DNA of 64,000 nucleotides, taken from NCBI GenBank assembly GCA_017509255.1, contig JAFWQA010000061.1, forward strand, positions 1-64,000. Reading direction: 5' to 3'. This document shows positions 25,474 through 35,826 of this stretch, piece by piece. The DNA comes from Clostridia bacterium (GTDB lineage Bacteria > Bacillota > Clostridia > Christensenellales > Aristaeellaceae). A program made the translations under genes and the position numbers. How positions within the stretch are numbered: position 1 is the first letter of the stretch; every line of letters begins with the position of its first letter. A model generated the notes under the pieces. The model was given only the letters and a program-made list of their open reading frames with translations. It made no database searches and was not told the DNA's origin.

Positions 25474-26630
25474 ATATTTTTGAAACAGACAAGACTTATG
25501 TTGCCGGTACCTATAACCGGTTCCCCGTGGAGATCGTCTCCGGCAGAGGTTCCCTGGTGCGGGATGTGAACGGCAAGGAATATATCGATCTGGGCTCCGG
25601 CATCGCCGTCACCTCCTTCGGCGTCGCGGACAAAGTATGGATCGCGGCTGTGGAAAAGCAGATCCGCCAGGTGCAGCATATGTCCAACCTGTACTACACC
25701 GAGCCCTGCGCCCTGCTGGCTAAAGCCCTGTGCGAAAAGACCGGCATGAGCAAGGTCTTCTTCGGCAACTCCGGCGCGGAAGCCAATGAGTGCGCCATCA
25801 AGGTCGCCCGCAAATGGGCCGCGGAAAACAAAGGCCCTGCCTGCTCCACTGTCGTCACACTGAAAAACAGCTTCCACGGCCGTACACTGACCACGCTGTC
25901 CGCCACCGGCCAGGAGCACTACCATGAGCTGTTTCAGCCCCTTACACCCGGCTTCGCCCACTTTGAAGCCGGAAATATGGAAGAGCTGAAGGCCCTGTGC
26001 GCGGACGGCACGGTTGCCGCCGTCCTCATTGAATGTGTGCAGGGCGAAGGCGGGGTTATCGCCATGGATCCGGCTTTCCTGAAGGAGCTGAGCGCTTATC
26101 TGAAAGAGAACGACATCCTCCTGATGGTGGATGAGGTACAGACCGGCAACGGCCGGACCGGTCAGATGTATGCTTACATGAATTACGGCCTGCAGCCCGA
26201 CGTCGTCACCACCGCCAAGGGCCTGGCCGGCGGCCTTCCGCTGAGTGCCGCGCTGCTGGGCGATAAGGTGAAGAACGTGCTGGGCTACGGTGATCACGGC
26301 TCCACCTTCGGCGGCAATCCGGTCGCCTGTGCGGCTGCGCTCTCCGTGGTGAACAGGCTCACGGACAGCTTCCTTGCGGAGGTCCGGCAGAAGAGCGAAT
26401 ACCTGGTCTCCCGCTTCACCGGCGCTCCGGGCATTGAATCCGTTTCCGGCCTTGGCCTGATGCTCGGCCTGCAGACGGTCAAACCCGCTTCCGAGGTCAT
26501 CAAAGCCTGCATGGAAAACGGCGTGTTGGTGCTCAGCGCCAAGAGCAGGGTCCGCCTGCTCCCCGCGCTGAACATTCCCATGGAGCTGCTGGAAAAGGCA
26601 GCGGACATTATCCTTGCCGCCGCGAAATAA
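25470..26630 (+). CDS. argD: Acetylornithine aminotransferase
   Basis: 386 residues of the class III aminotransferase fold. Recognisable parts are YIDLGSGIAVTSFG near the start, FFGNSGAEANE, LMVDEVQTGNGRTG and the PLP-lysine segment VTTAKGLAGGLPLS. It makes N-acetylornithine from the semialdehyde and glutamate. It is the last gene of the operon and is followed by a strong terminator. The carbamoyl-phosphate and argF/argH steps are not in the window. Confidence 0.95.
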   Translation: MNIFETDKTYVAGTYNRFPVEIVSGRGSLVRDVNGKEYIDLGSGIAVTSFGVADKVWIAAVEKQIRQVQHMSNLYYTEPCALLAKALCEKTGMSKVFFGNSGAEANECAIKVARKWAAENKGPACSTVVTLKNSFHGRTLTTLSATGQEHYHELFQPLTPGFAHFEAGNMEELKALCADGTVAAVLIECVQGEGGVIAMDPAFLKELSAYLKENDILLMVDEVQTGNGRTGQMYAYMNYGLQPDVVTTAKGLAGGLPLSAALLGDKVKNVLGYGDHGSTFGGNPVACAAALSVVNRLTDSFLAEVRQKSEYLVSRFTGAPGIESVSGLGLMLGLQTVKPASEVIKACMENGVLVLSAKSRVRLLPALNIPMELLEKAADIILAAAK

Positions 26631-26646
26631 AGTCCGATAAAGCAAT

Positions 26647-26677
26647 GACCGGAGGTGTTTTCCTCCGGTCGTTTTTT
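26647..26677 (+). terminator. Intrinsic terminator of the arginine operon
   Basis: A perfect 9-bp stem (26647-26655 with 26662-26670), a 6-base loop, then G and six T residues. Confidence 0.92.
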
Positions 26678-27605
26678 ATTCCTTGTCTCCGCCGATCTTT
26701 TCCCTGTCGTAGGGCGTGGTCTGGTAGACCATATAGTTCAGCCAGTTGGCATACAGCAGGTTCGCGTGGCTCCGCCAGGTCACTACCGGGGGCCGGGTGT
26801 CGTCATCGTTCGGATAGTAATTCTTCGGCACCTCGATCGGCAGCCCGGCCTGCTTGTCCCGCAGATATTCCCTCTCCAGTGTCAGCGGGTCATACTCGCT
26901 GTGCCCGGTAATAAAGATCTGTCTTCCTCCGTCCGTGGCGCAGATGTAGATGCCCGCCTCCGGGGAGGAGGCCAGGATCTTCAGCTGCGGGCAGGCCTCG
27001 ATGTCCTCCCGGTACACCGTGGTGTGGCGGCTGTGGGGCACCATGAAGGTATCGTCAAACCCGCGCAGCAGAATGTAATTCTTTCTTTCCGCGTGATGTG
27101 GGAATACCCCGAAAATCTTTTTGTCAAGGGGATGCTTCTGAATGCCGTAATGATAGTACAGCCCTGCCTGCGCGCCCCAGCAGATATGCAGCGTGGAGTG
27201 TACGTGCTTCCTGCTCCATTTCATGATCTCGCAAAGCTCGTCCCAGTACTCTACCTCTTCAAAGGGCAGCTGTTCCACCGGCGCCCCGGTGATGATCATG
27301 CCGTCATAATTCAGGTGCCGGACCTCGTCAAAGGTCTTGTAGAAGGTCATCAGATGCTCCCGTGAGGTGTTCCGGGATTCATGGGATTCCATGCGGATCA
27401 GGTCAGTTTCCACCTGCAGGCTTGTATTTCCCAACAGGCGGAGCAGCTGTGTTTCGGTATCGATCTTGGTCGGCATCAGGTTGACGATGGCGATCTGGAG
27501 GGGACGGATGTCCTGGGTAATGGCCCGCGTCTCCGTCATGACGAAGATATTTTCCTCCGTCAGCGTTCTGGTTGCCGGCAATTGATTCGGTATTTTGATC
27601 GGCAT
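26676..27605 (-). CDS. metA: Homoserine O-acetyltransferase (MetA type)
   Basis: 309 residues aligning without gaps to the MetA numbering: catalytic Cys142 (HICWGAQAG), His235 and Glu237 (GHSEYD). Residue 111 is Glu ([13 protein letters not shown]). In characterised MetA proteins Glu111 goes with acetyl-CoA and Gly111 with succinyl-CoA, so this enzyme probably makes O-acetylhomoserine. It catalyses the first committed step of methionine synthesis. It is a single gene, convergent with argD. No S-box is visible in its short leader. Confidence 0.93.
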   Translation of the reverse strand: MPIKIPNQLPATRTLTEENIFVMTETRAITQDIRPLQIAIVNLMPTKIDTETQLLRLLGNTSLQVETDLIRMESHESRNTSREHLMTFYKTFDEVRHLNYDGMIITGAPVEQLPFEEVEYWDELCEIMKWSRKHVHSTLHICWGAQAGLYYHYGIQKHPLDKKIFGVFPHHAERKNYILLRGFDDTFMVPHSRHTTVYREDIEACPQLKILASSPEAGIYICATDGGRQIFITGHSEYDPLTLEREYLRDKQAGLPIEVPKNYYPNDDDTRPPVVTWRSHANLLYANWLNYMVYQTTPYDREKIGGDKE

Positions 27606-27652
27606 GCGCGTTCCTCCTTCCTTTGCCTCCGTCTTTAGCGGATATTGCGTTT

Positions 27653-27681
27653 AGTCTATCACATCTCCCCTGTGAAAACAA
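27653..27681 (-). promoter_or_regulatory. Possible promoter of metA
   Basis: Minus strand: TTGTTT (27676-27681), 17-base spacer, TAGACT (27653-27658). A weak match, placed about 45 bases before the start codon. Confidence 0.45.
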
Positions 27682-27684
27682 GAA

Positions 27685-27712
27685 GACCGACGGTGAAAAT
27701 ACACCGTCGGTC
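27685..27712 (-). terminator. Intrinsic terminator of groSL
   Basis: A perfect 11-bp stem (27685-27695 with 27702-27712), a 6-base loop, then T-rich sequence (CTTCTTGTTTT) on the minus strand. About 95 bases past the groL stop. Confidence 0.75.
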
Positions 27713-27806
27713 CGGTAAACCCGAAGACTTATTCTTTTTCCCCCGTCCGTTTATTTCGTAGGTCTGAAGGGGGGGCGGAGGGCGATCGGAAACCCCTCCG
27801 GTCACA

Positions 27807-29438
<1,632 letters not shown>

Positions 29439-29469
29439 TCAACAACTCCTTCTTCTCTCTTCTTTACTC

Positions 29470-29818
<349 letters not shown>

Positions 29819-29829
29819 CAGCAGTACAT

Positions 29830-29858
29830 AATATAATGCTTTTCGTTCTATAAAGCAA
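29830..29858 (-). promoter_or_regulatory. Promoter of groSL
   Basis: Minus strand: TTGCTT (29853-29858), 17-base spacer, TATATT (29830-29835), just upstream of CIRCE. Confidence 0.8.
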
Positions 29859-30011
29859 GTACCGGAAAGGCATGATTTTGTATATTTTCTGTTCTTTGCT
29901 TCTTTTTTCTTCGTTTTTCTCCTGATTTCTCCGTTTTTCCCCGTTTCTACGTTTTTCGGATTATGGTAAGATATCCCCGGACTTTGATTCTGAAATGATC
30001 GGAGGGACCTT

Positions 30012-31052
30012 ATGAACCTTCTGTCCGACGACCTGCTCGCATGGTACGACCGGAACGCCCGTACCATGCCCTGGCGCGGCATTCATGACCCGTACCGCAC
30101 ATGGGTCAGTGAAGCCATGCTTCAGCAGACCCGGGTGGAAACGGTCCTTTCCTATTATGACCGTTTTCTTTCCCGCTTCCCGACTCTTGCCTCCCTCGCG
30201 GAAGCGCCGGAGGAGGATGTTCTCAAGCAATGGGAAGGCCTCGGCTATTATTCCCGGGCCCGGAATCTGTGGCTTGGGGCAAAGCAGGTCATGGCTGAAT
30301 TCGGCGGCGTGATCCCCTCCGATCCCGCTGTCCTGCGAACGGTGCGCGGCATCGGTCCCTATACGGCCGGAGCTGTCGCCTCCATTGCTTTTGATATCCC
30401 CGTCCCGGCAGTGGACGGAAATGTGATCCGCGTTTATTCCCGCGTTTTCGGCATCCGCACCGATCCCACCGTGCCGGCCAACCGCCGCGCGCTGGAGGAA
30501 CTGGCCGCGGCCCAGGTGCCGGTCAGGCGCGCGGGGGACTACAATCAGGCGGTCATGGATCTGGGTGCCACGGTCTGCACGCCCGGTACGCCGGATTGCA
30601 GCCGCTGCCCGCTTTCCGCCCGCTGTGAGGCCCTTGCCCGCGGCGATGCGGCCGATCTGCCGAACCTTCCCCTCGCGAAGCCCCCGAAGGAGATCCCCTA
30701 CGGGCTTCTGATCCTCTTCTCCGGCCGCCGGGTACTGATGCGCAAACGCACAGAAAAGCTTCTTCAGGGGCTCTGGTGTTTCCCGATGGCCGAGGGGGCC
30801 GTCACTCCGGAGGAGGCCTCTTCCTTTGCGGAAAACAGGCTTCATCTGAAGCCATCCTCCCTGCGGAGTGCCGGACATGCCCGTCATGTGTTCACCCACC
30901 GTGTGTGGGAGATGGAGCTTTTCACTGCTTCCGTTTCCCCGGAAGCCTCTGCCCCGCCCGGCTACGTCTTTGTACCGTCGGATGAATTCCCCTCCCTGGC
31001 TCTGCCGACAGCCGTCCGCGCCGCGGCGGACATCGTTTCCAGCGGCATATGA
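30012..31052 (+). CDS. mutY: A/G-specific adenine glycosylase
   Basis: 346 residues. The helix-hairpin-helix and catalytic segments are visible: WVSEAMLQQTRV with the catalytic Glu, and GIGPYTAGAVAS followed by VDGNVIRVYSR with the catalytic Asp. The 4Fe-4S ligands are C-x6-C-x2-C-x5-C in CTPGTPDCSRCPLSARC. The C-terminal 110 residues form the Nudix-like domain that recognises 8-oxoguanine. It removes A mispaired with 8-oxoG. The start at 30012 has CGGAGGGA upstream. It is a single gene, divergent from groSL. Confidence 0.96.
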   Translation: MNLLSDDLLAWYDRNARTMPWRGIHDPYRTWVSEAMLQQTRVETVLSYYDRFLSRFPTLASLAEAPEEDVLKQWEGLGYYSRARNLWLGAKQVMAEFGGVIPSDPAVLRTVRGIGPYTAGAVASIAFDIPVPAVDGNVIRVYSRVFGIRTDPTVPANRRALEELAAAQVPVRRAGDYNQAVMDLGATVCTPGTPDCSRCPLSARCEALARGDAADLPNLPLAKPPKEIPYGLLILFSGRRVLMRKRTEKLLQGLWCFPMAEGAVTPEEASSFAENRLHLKPSSLRSAGHARHVFTHRVWEMELFTASVSPEASAPPGYVFVPSDEFPSLALPTAVRAAADIVSSGI

Positions 31053-31080
31053 AAAACCCTCTGCTTTCGCAGAGGGTTTT
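31053..31080 (+). terminator. Bidirectional terminator between mutY and the SPFH gene
   Basis: A 12-bp stem (31053-31064 with 31069-31080) with A and T runs on either side, serving both converging genes. Confidence 0.88.
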
Positions 31081-31092
31081 GCTTATCTGTGT

Positions 31093-32166
31093 TTACTGTT
31101 TGGTTCCGCACTCGGGGCAGAATTTGGAGCCGGGAGCGATCTCGGTGCCGCATTCCTTGCAGTATACGGTCACAGCCTGTTTCGCGCCGCATTCGGGGCA
31201 GAACTTTGCGCTGGCGGGAATGGATGCGCCGCAGGCGCTGCAGGTCGCGCCGGCCGCGGGTGCCGCGGGGGCAGCGGGAGCTGCCGCGGGAGCAGCGGGG
31301 GCGGCGGGATTGGAGAAGCTCTGGGCAAACATCTGTCCCATGGCCGCGCCGGCGCCCATGCCGACGCCCATGCCGGCCATACCGCTGCCATCGTTGTTGG
31401 CGGCTTCACGCATCGCTTCAGCAGCCTGATACTTGGCGTACTGATCCAGGTTGCCGACCACGCCCATGGAGGTACGCTTGTCCATGGCCTTTTCGACTTC
31501 CTCGGGCAGGGAGATGTTCTCCACGACGAGGCTGCACAGGGTCAGGCCCAGGGCGGCCAGCTTCGGGTTCACGGCATTCATCGTGTAGGCGGCCAGCTCA
31601 TCGTAGTTGGCAGCCAGATCCAGCGCGGGGATCTTGCTCTCGGCAATGGCGTCGCTCAGGCCGCTGACCAGCGTCCGCTTGATCTGTCCGTCCACACCGT
31701 CCACGGTGAACAGGGCGGAAGTGCCGAATACTTCCTTCAGGAAGGCTTCTGGATCATTGACCTTGAAGCTGTAGATGCCGAAGGCGCGCAGGCGGATCAT
31801 GCCGAATTCCGCGTCACGCATCATCACAGGATTGCTGGTGCCCCACTTCATGTTCAGGAACTGCTTGGTATTCACGAAGTAGACATCGGACTTGAAGGGG
31901 CTCTTGAAGCCGTACTTCCAGCTCTTCAGAGCTGTCAGGATCGGCATATTGCTGGTGGACAGCTCATAGCGTCCGGGGCCGAAGACGTCAGCCAGCTGGC
32001 CTTCGTTGACGAATACGGCAGCCTGGCTCTCCCGCACTGTCAGCTGGGCGCCCATCATGATTTCCTTGCCGTTCATGTCATACTTGTGCACCATGGTCTT
32101 GTTGGAACTGTCGGACCATTCGATAACATCAATCAGTTGGCCCTTGATCGCGTCGAGAATTCCCAT
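31093..32166 (-). CDS. SPFH/virion-core-like protein (YdjI type) with two C-terminal zinc ribbons
   Basis: 357 residues from ATG 32166, chosen because GGAGG lies eight bases upstream; ATG 32172 is only two bases from it. Residues 1-225 match the YdjI-type SPFH/band-7-like domain (TVRESQAAVFVNEGQLADVFGPGRYELST region). A Gly/Met/Ala/Pro-rich linker follows (about 255-300). Two four-Cys zinc ribbons end the protein (CSACGASIPASAKFCPECG, then CKECGTEIAPGSKFCPECG). In B. subtilis YdjI is recruited to stressed membranes by YdjG-YdjH. The partner genes are absent here. It follows a degenerate receiver-like gene. Confidence 0.86.
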   Translation of the reverse strand: MGILDAIKGQLIDVIEWSDSSNKTMVHKYDMNGKEIMMGAQLTVRESQAAVFVNEGQLADVFGPGRYELSTSNMPILTALKSWKYGFKSPFKSDVYFVNTKQFLNMKWGTSNPVMMRDAEFGMIRLRAFGIYSFKVNDPEAFLKEVFGTSALFTVDGVDGQIKRTLVSGLSDAIAESKIPALDLAANYDELAAYTMNAVNPKLAALGLTLCSLVVENISLPEEVEKAMDKRTSMGVVGNLDQYAKYQAAEAMREAANNDGSGMAGMGVGMGAGAAMGQMFAQSFSNPAAPAAPAAAPAAPAAPAAGATCSACGASIPASAKFCPECGAKQAVTVYCKECGTEIAPGSKFCPECGTKQ

Positions 32167-32205
32167 TTTCATGTCCTCCTTCGTAGTGTATATAATTGAA
32201 ATTAT

Positions 32206-33015
32206 TTATTCCTGTTCGGAGCAGAGCGCGTTCAGGGAGGGCAGGACCCGTACGCTCACAATGGAAAGATCCAGTCCCTGGTATTCTTTCATGTGTTCAA
32301 TGCCGTCCTGCGCGCACTCATTCAGCATGGCCGTCATGCTGCTGCTGTCCGTGCTGCTCTCTTCGCCGTGAAGCGGCGCCGCCAGCAGGTGGATCTTCCC
32401 TCCGTCCGTAACCAGCGGAAGGATGTGGAAGCCCTCCGTATCCCGGCTGAAGGAATTGATCAGCGCCCTTTCCAGTCTCTGATCTCCCTCATACCAGCGG
32501 CCCTCCAGCTTGTCCTCTTCCGGCTTGGGCTGCTCAAGTTCCATCAGCACGCAGGGCCTGTCCGCGTCCATCCGGCTGCGCAGCAGGCGCATGGAACGGT
32601 ACATATCATATTTGTTGCCGATCTTTCCGCTCACGACCTTGCGGAAGAAGTCGTGCCGGCATTCTGCCATCAGCTCCTGCTCATTGAAGCCGTCGCTGGA
32701 GAAATCGGCGTGGATCCTGTTCAGCAGGACCTTCAGCTCGCTCAGGTATCGAAGCACTTCGGCGGTATCCTTTCCCGCCTCGAAGATGGAAACCATCGGA
32801 TAGTATTCCTGAAGGTAGGCAATGATCTTTTCCTCTTCCTCGGGAGCCACGGCGATCGCGATGCCGTCGGCATGATGCTTATGCAGGCTTTCTTTCGCGC
32901 CTTCGAAATCGTGACGGATATGGGGCTGTTTAAATCCCAGCATTTCCCAGTTCCTCACCTGGTCAAAGGCGCTCAATACCTCTTCACGGTCTGATACAAG
33001 CAGCAGTTTATACAT
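32206..33015 (-). CDS. Degenerate receiver-like domain protein, no DNA-binding domain
   Basis: 269 residues from ATG 33015 (GGAGG upstream). Residues 1-105 resemble the receiver domain of YesN-type regulators (YKLLLVSDREEVLSAFDQV). The acidic pair is reduced to SDRE, and the phospho-acceptor strand reads DGIAIAVAPEEEE without a clear Asp. Residues 115-269 form an unrecognised alpha/beta domain, and no HTH is present. It lies 40 bases upstream of the SPFH gene, in the same orientation and probably the same transcript. It may be a phosphorylation-independent sensor or scaffold; that is inference. Confidence 0.65.
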   Translation of the reverse strand: MYKLLLVSDREEVLSAFDQVRNWEMLGFKQPHIRHDFEGAKESLHKHHADGIAIAVAPEEEEKIIAYLQEYYPMVSIFEAGKDTAEVLRYLSELKVLLNRIHADFSSDGFNEQELMAECRHDFFRKVVSGKIGNKYDMYRSMRLLRSRMDADRPCVLMELEQPKPEEDKLEGRWYEGDQRLERALINSFSRDTEGFHILPLVTDGGKIHLLAAPLHGEESSTDSSSMTAMLNECAQDGIEHMKEYQGLDLSIVSVRVLPSLNALCSEQE

Positions 33016-33053
33016 CCGTGTACCTCCGAGCCAATAGTTGAATACCACGGAGA

Positions 33054-33082
33054 ATTATAGCCGAATTCTGCTGAATATGCAA
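33054..33082 (-). promoter_or_regulatory. Promoter of the receiver-like/SPFH gene pair
   Basis: Minus strand: TTGCAT (33077-33082), 17-base spacer, TATAAT (33054-33059). Confidence 0.75.
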
Positions 33083-33170
33083 ACCCTTTCGGCATATTTC
33101 TCCTCCGTTTGTCAGGTTTTGTCCTGATTTTTTGCGGCGCCGGCCTCAGCAAAACGCCGGTCTCCGGAAC

Positions 33171-33199
33171 AAAAGACGCCAGGAAAGCCTCCTGCCGTC
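33171..33199 (-). terminator. Terminator after the VanW-domain gene
   Basis: A 10-bp stem with one mismatch (33175-33184 with 33190-33199), then TTTTGTT on the minus strand, 11 bases past the stop codon. Confidence 0.7.
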
Positions 33200-33209
33200 T
33201 TCGGAAATG

Positions 33210-34469
33210 TCAGTCCGCCCTGTAGATCACCATCAGCAGGGCGCCGTCTCCGCTGGACCAGCCTTCCACCTTTACGGGGAAGTCGTAATCGTTGCGGAAA
33301 ATGAAGTTCAGATTGTCGTTTCCCACCGCCGCGTCGCAGTGGATGGGCAGATAGGTCGCTCCGCCCGGCCCGTGAGGCCGGCGTTTCAGAATGGTCAGTC
33401 CCGGAAGCTGCATCACGGCATTGTACAGGGTGGAAGACACCTGGCAGGTTCCGCCGCCCTTCATCAGATACGCCTTCCCGTTGGACAGGCCGATCGCGGC
33501 CTTGTAACTCCTGTAGGGGCCGATGTTCTTCCTGTTGGCATCAAATATGTCACCGGGCTGCATCAGGCTCGTTTCCCGGATCCGTTCCGCGCCGTGGCCG
33601 ATGTTCCAGATTCTGGAAAGATTGTCTTTCTTTTTCTGGGCATCCTCGTTGGGCAGAAGATGGTTCATCTTGTAATAGCTGGTATACGCCGCGATGGGAC
33701 TTTCCTTCGAGATCGGCTGATCCGTCGGGGATACGGGGATCAGGTCGGTCAGATCGTTCGGGTCGATATACCCGTAGGACCGCATGTAGTTCACGACTGC
33801 CCATCCGTCGATAAACTGCCATATGGACAGCTTTGTCCCGCGGTTCAGCTTCACCCAGTAGGTTTTGTATTCCTTTTCGTTCAGCGGTTCCTTGCTCATG
33901 CTCTTGCGCACGTAGCATTCCTCCGCTCCCACCGTGGCGATGTAATTGTGCTTCTGCACGTTGAAGGGCGGTGTGTTCACCGGATCAAGCGCGGTCATGT
34001 CATCCGACAGGTATTCCCGCTTTACGTAGCCCAGCTTGTTCTGATAGCGGACGATCACCCATACCAGGCCGACGTACAGGATCTCCACCTGCTTGTCTCT
34101 CAGTCCGCTGAAAACCTTTTTGGATTTGACGTCCTTTTCGGAATAGATGCTGTAGCTCTTCTGGATGTGTGTGATCTTTCCGATATAGATCGCGGGGGAA
34201 TTCAGGTCAAAATCCTCCTTGGTTTTTTCTTCATATACCTTGCCTGTGGAAACGGAGTCTTCCGTGTTCTCTCCCTCCAGGGTATCTATTTCCTCCTTGG
34301 ACAGGTTCAGGGCTTCTTCTTCGCCGCCCTCATCTTCTTCTGCCAGCTGATGACTGTCGTAGTCGTCATCCTCTGCATATACGGCCGCCGGAGCGGCTGT
34401 CAGGACAATGCACAGGGAAAGCAGCGCGGCGATCCAGCCGCGGAATAATTTGCTGCCTTTCATGTTCAT
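33210..34469 (-). CDS. Secreted VanW-family protein with SH3-like regions
   Basis: 419 residues from ATG 34469 (GGAGG five bases upstream; an in-frame GTG overlaps that site). A signal peptide (about residues 1-32) is followed by an acidic segment and two SH3-like stretches. The C-terminal VanW domain has the family core GGGTCQVSSTLYNAVMQLPG. VanW-like proteins are found near peptidoglycan and glycopeptide-resistance genes, but their activity is not established. Here the neighbours are a lipoprotein protease of the CtpA family and a PucR-type regulator, with a separate promoter just upstream. Confidence 0.88.
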   Translation of the reverse strand: MNMKGSKLFRGWIAALLSLCIVLTAAPAAVYAEDDDYDSHQLAEEDEGGEEEALNLSKEEIDTLEGENTEDSVSTGKVYEEKTKEDFDLNSPAIYIGKITHIQKSYSIYSEKDVKSKKVFSGLRDKQVEILYVGLVWVIVRYQNKLGYVKREYLSDDMTALDPVNTPPFNVQKHNYIATVGAEECYVRKSMSKEPLNEKEYKTYWVKLNRGTKLSIWQFIDGWAVVNYMRSYGYIDPNDLTDLIPVSPTDQPISKESPIAAYTSYYKMNHLLPNEDAQKKKDNLSRIWNIGHGAERIRETSLMQPGDIFDANRKNIGPYRSYKAAIGLSNGKAYLMKGGGTCQVSSTLYNAVMQLPGLTILKRRPHGPGGATYLPIHCDAAVGNDNLNFIFRNDYDFPVKVEGWSSGDGALLMVIYRAD

Positions 34470-34502
34470 TCTCACCTCCGGAACTGATCTCGTTGATCTT
34501 TG

Positions 34503-34531
34503 ATTATACAGGAAATCTTTTCCCCTGTACA
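34503..34531 (-). promoter_or_regulatory. Promoter of the VanW-domain gene
   Basis: Minus strand: TGTACA (34526-34531), 17-base spacer, TATAAT (34503-34508). It lies directly after the stop codon of the protease gene. Confidence 0.6.
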
Positions 34532-34532
34532 G

Positions 34533-35798
34533 TTACGGCGTTTCGCCGTTCAGCTTCTTCCGCATGGTCTCCACCGCAGTGCCCAGCTGATAGTCGTTCG
34601 TGGGGTCTGCGAAATCGTACATGCCCTTGTCCCCTTCCTTCAGGGGGACCTCCACGTCGGGCGCGATCCCCTTCTCGTGAACAGCATAGCCGGACGGTGT
34701 AAAGTACTCGGCGATGGTGATCTGGAAGCCCGCGCCTTTATCGCCCACCGGCAGCACTGCCTGCACGATGCCCTTGCCGAAGGTGTTTACACCGACGACC
34801 GTCGCGCCGGCGCGGTCCTTCAGCGCGCCGGTCAGGATTTCGGAAGAGCTGGCGCTGTTTTCATTGACCAGCATGACCAGCTTCACGTCTGCCCTGCCTT
34901 TTTTGGACCTGTAGGTATGTTCCTCGTAGCCTCCCCTGTATTTCAGATAGTATACCTCTCCCGCGTCCAGGAAAAGGTCCGCGATGTGCTGGGCAGCGTC
35001 CGTCCAGCCGCCGGGATTGTCGCGCAGATCAATGATAATGCCCTTCGCTCCCTTCGCGGTCAGGTCATTCAGCGCGGCTTCGAACTCCTTGTCGCATTCA
35101 CCGGCAAACTGATACAGCGCGATGTAGCCGATTCCGTCCTCCAGCAGCGTGCTTTCCACCTGATTCACGTGGACTATTGCCCGGGGAAGGGTAAGCCTGA
35201 TCTCATCCGTACCGCGGATAAAGGTCACGTCCACCTCCGTTCCCGGTATGCCGCGCATAATATCCACGGCTTCCTGCAGATTCTCCGCGGTCACGGTCAG
35301 GTCATCCCCCACCTTGTAGAGGATATCCCCGCGCATAACGCCGGCCGCTTCGGAAGGACTTCCTTTGAATACCCGGGTGATCGTACAGAGGCCTGTCCGG
35401 TAGTCACCGGAGATCATGACCCCGATGCCGGCATAATTGCCTTCGTCGTCCTCCTGCATCTGCTGATAGGCTTCGGGATCGTAATAGAAGGTATAGGGAT
35501 CGCCCAGCCCTGCCAGCAGGCCTGCTGCGGCTCCGTAAAGCATCTCCTGATGGTCGGGATCCTTTACATAATAAGCGTCCGCCGCGTCCATCAGTTCCAG
35601 CAGCTCATCAAACTGCTGATACTGCTCATAAAGCTCCCGGCTGATCGTCACGGTATCCCCGTTTCCCTTCGTGGCAGCACTGTCCTCCGTTGTGTCACGG
35701 AACATGGTCTCCAGTCTGGAAGGCGGGAACATGGCGCAGCCGCTCAGCAGGCAGGCGCAGAGCACAAGGCTCAGAAGCAGCAGAATTTTTTTGTTCAT
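34533..35798 (-). CDS. S41-family C-terminal processing protease, lipoprotein
   Basis: 421 residues. The lipobox is LLSGC with Cys21 as the lipidation site. A PDZ domain covers about residues 120-205 (GIGVMISG, SPSEAAGVMRGDILYKVG). The catalytic triad fits CtpB spacing: Ser317 (NENSASSSE), Lys342 and Gln346 (TFGKGIVQ). Enzymes of this type cut exported proteins near their C-termini, in some Firmicutes as part of signalling cascades. It lies 28 bases after the PucR-type regulator gene. Confidence 0.94.
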   Translation of the reverse strand: MNKKILLLLSLVLCACLLSGCAMFPPSRLETMFRDTTEDSAATKGNGDTVTISRELYEQYQQFDELLELMDAADAYYVKDPDHQEMLYGAAAGLLAGLGDPYTFYYDPEAYQQMQEDDEGNYAGIGVMISGDYRTGLCTITRVFKGSPSEAAGVMRGDILYKVGDDLTVTAENLQEAVDIMRGIPGTEVDVTFIRGTDEIRLTLPRAIVHVNQVESTLLEDGIGYIALYQFAGECDKEFEAALNDLTAKGAKGIIIDLRDNPGGWTDAAQHIADLFLDAGEVYYLKYRGGYEEHTYRSKKGRADVKLVMLVNENSASSSEILTGALKDRAGATVVGVNTFGKGIVQAVLPVGDKGAGFQITIAEYFTPSGYAVHEKGIAPDVEVPLKEGDKGMYDFADPTNDYQLGTAVETMRKKLNGETP

Positions 35799-35826
35799 GG
35801 CATTTCATCCTCTTTCCCGGGCGTCT

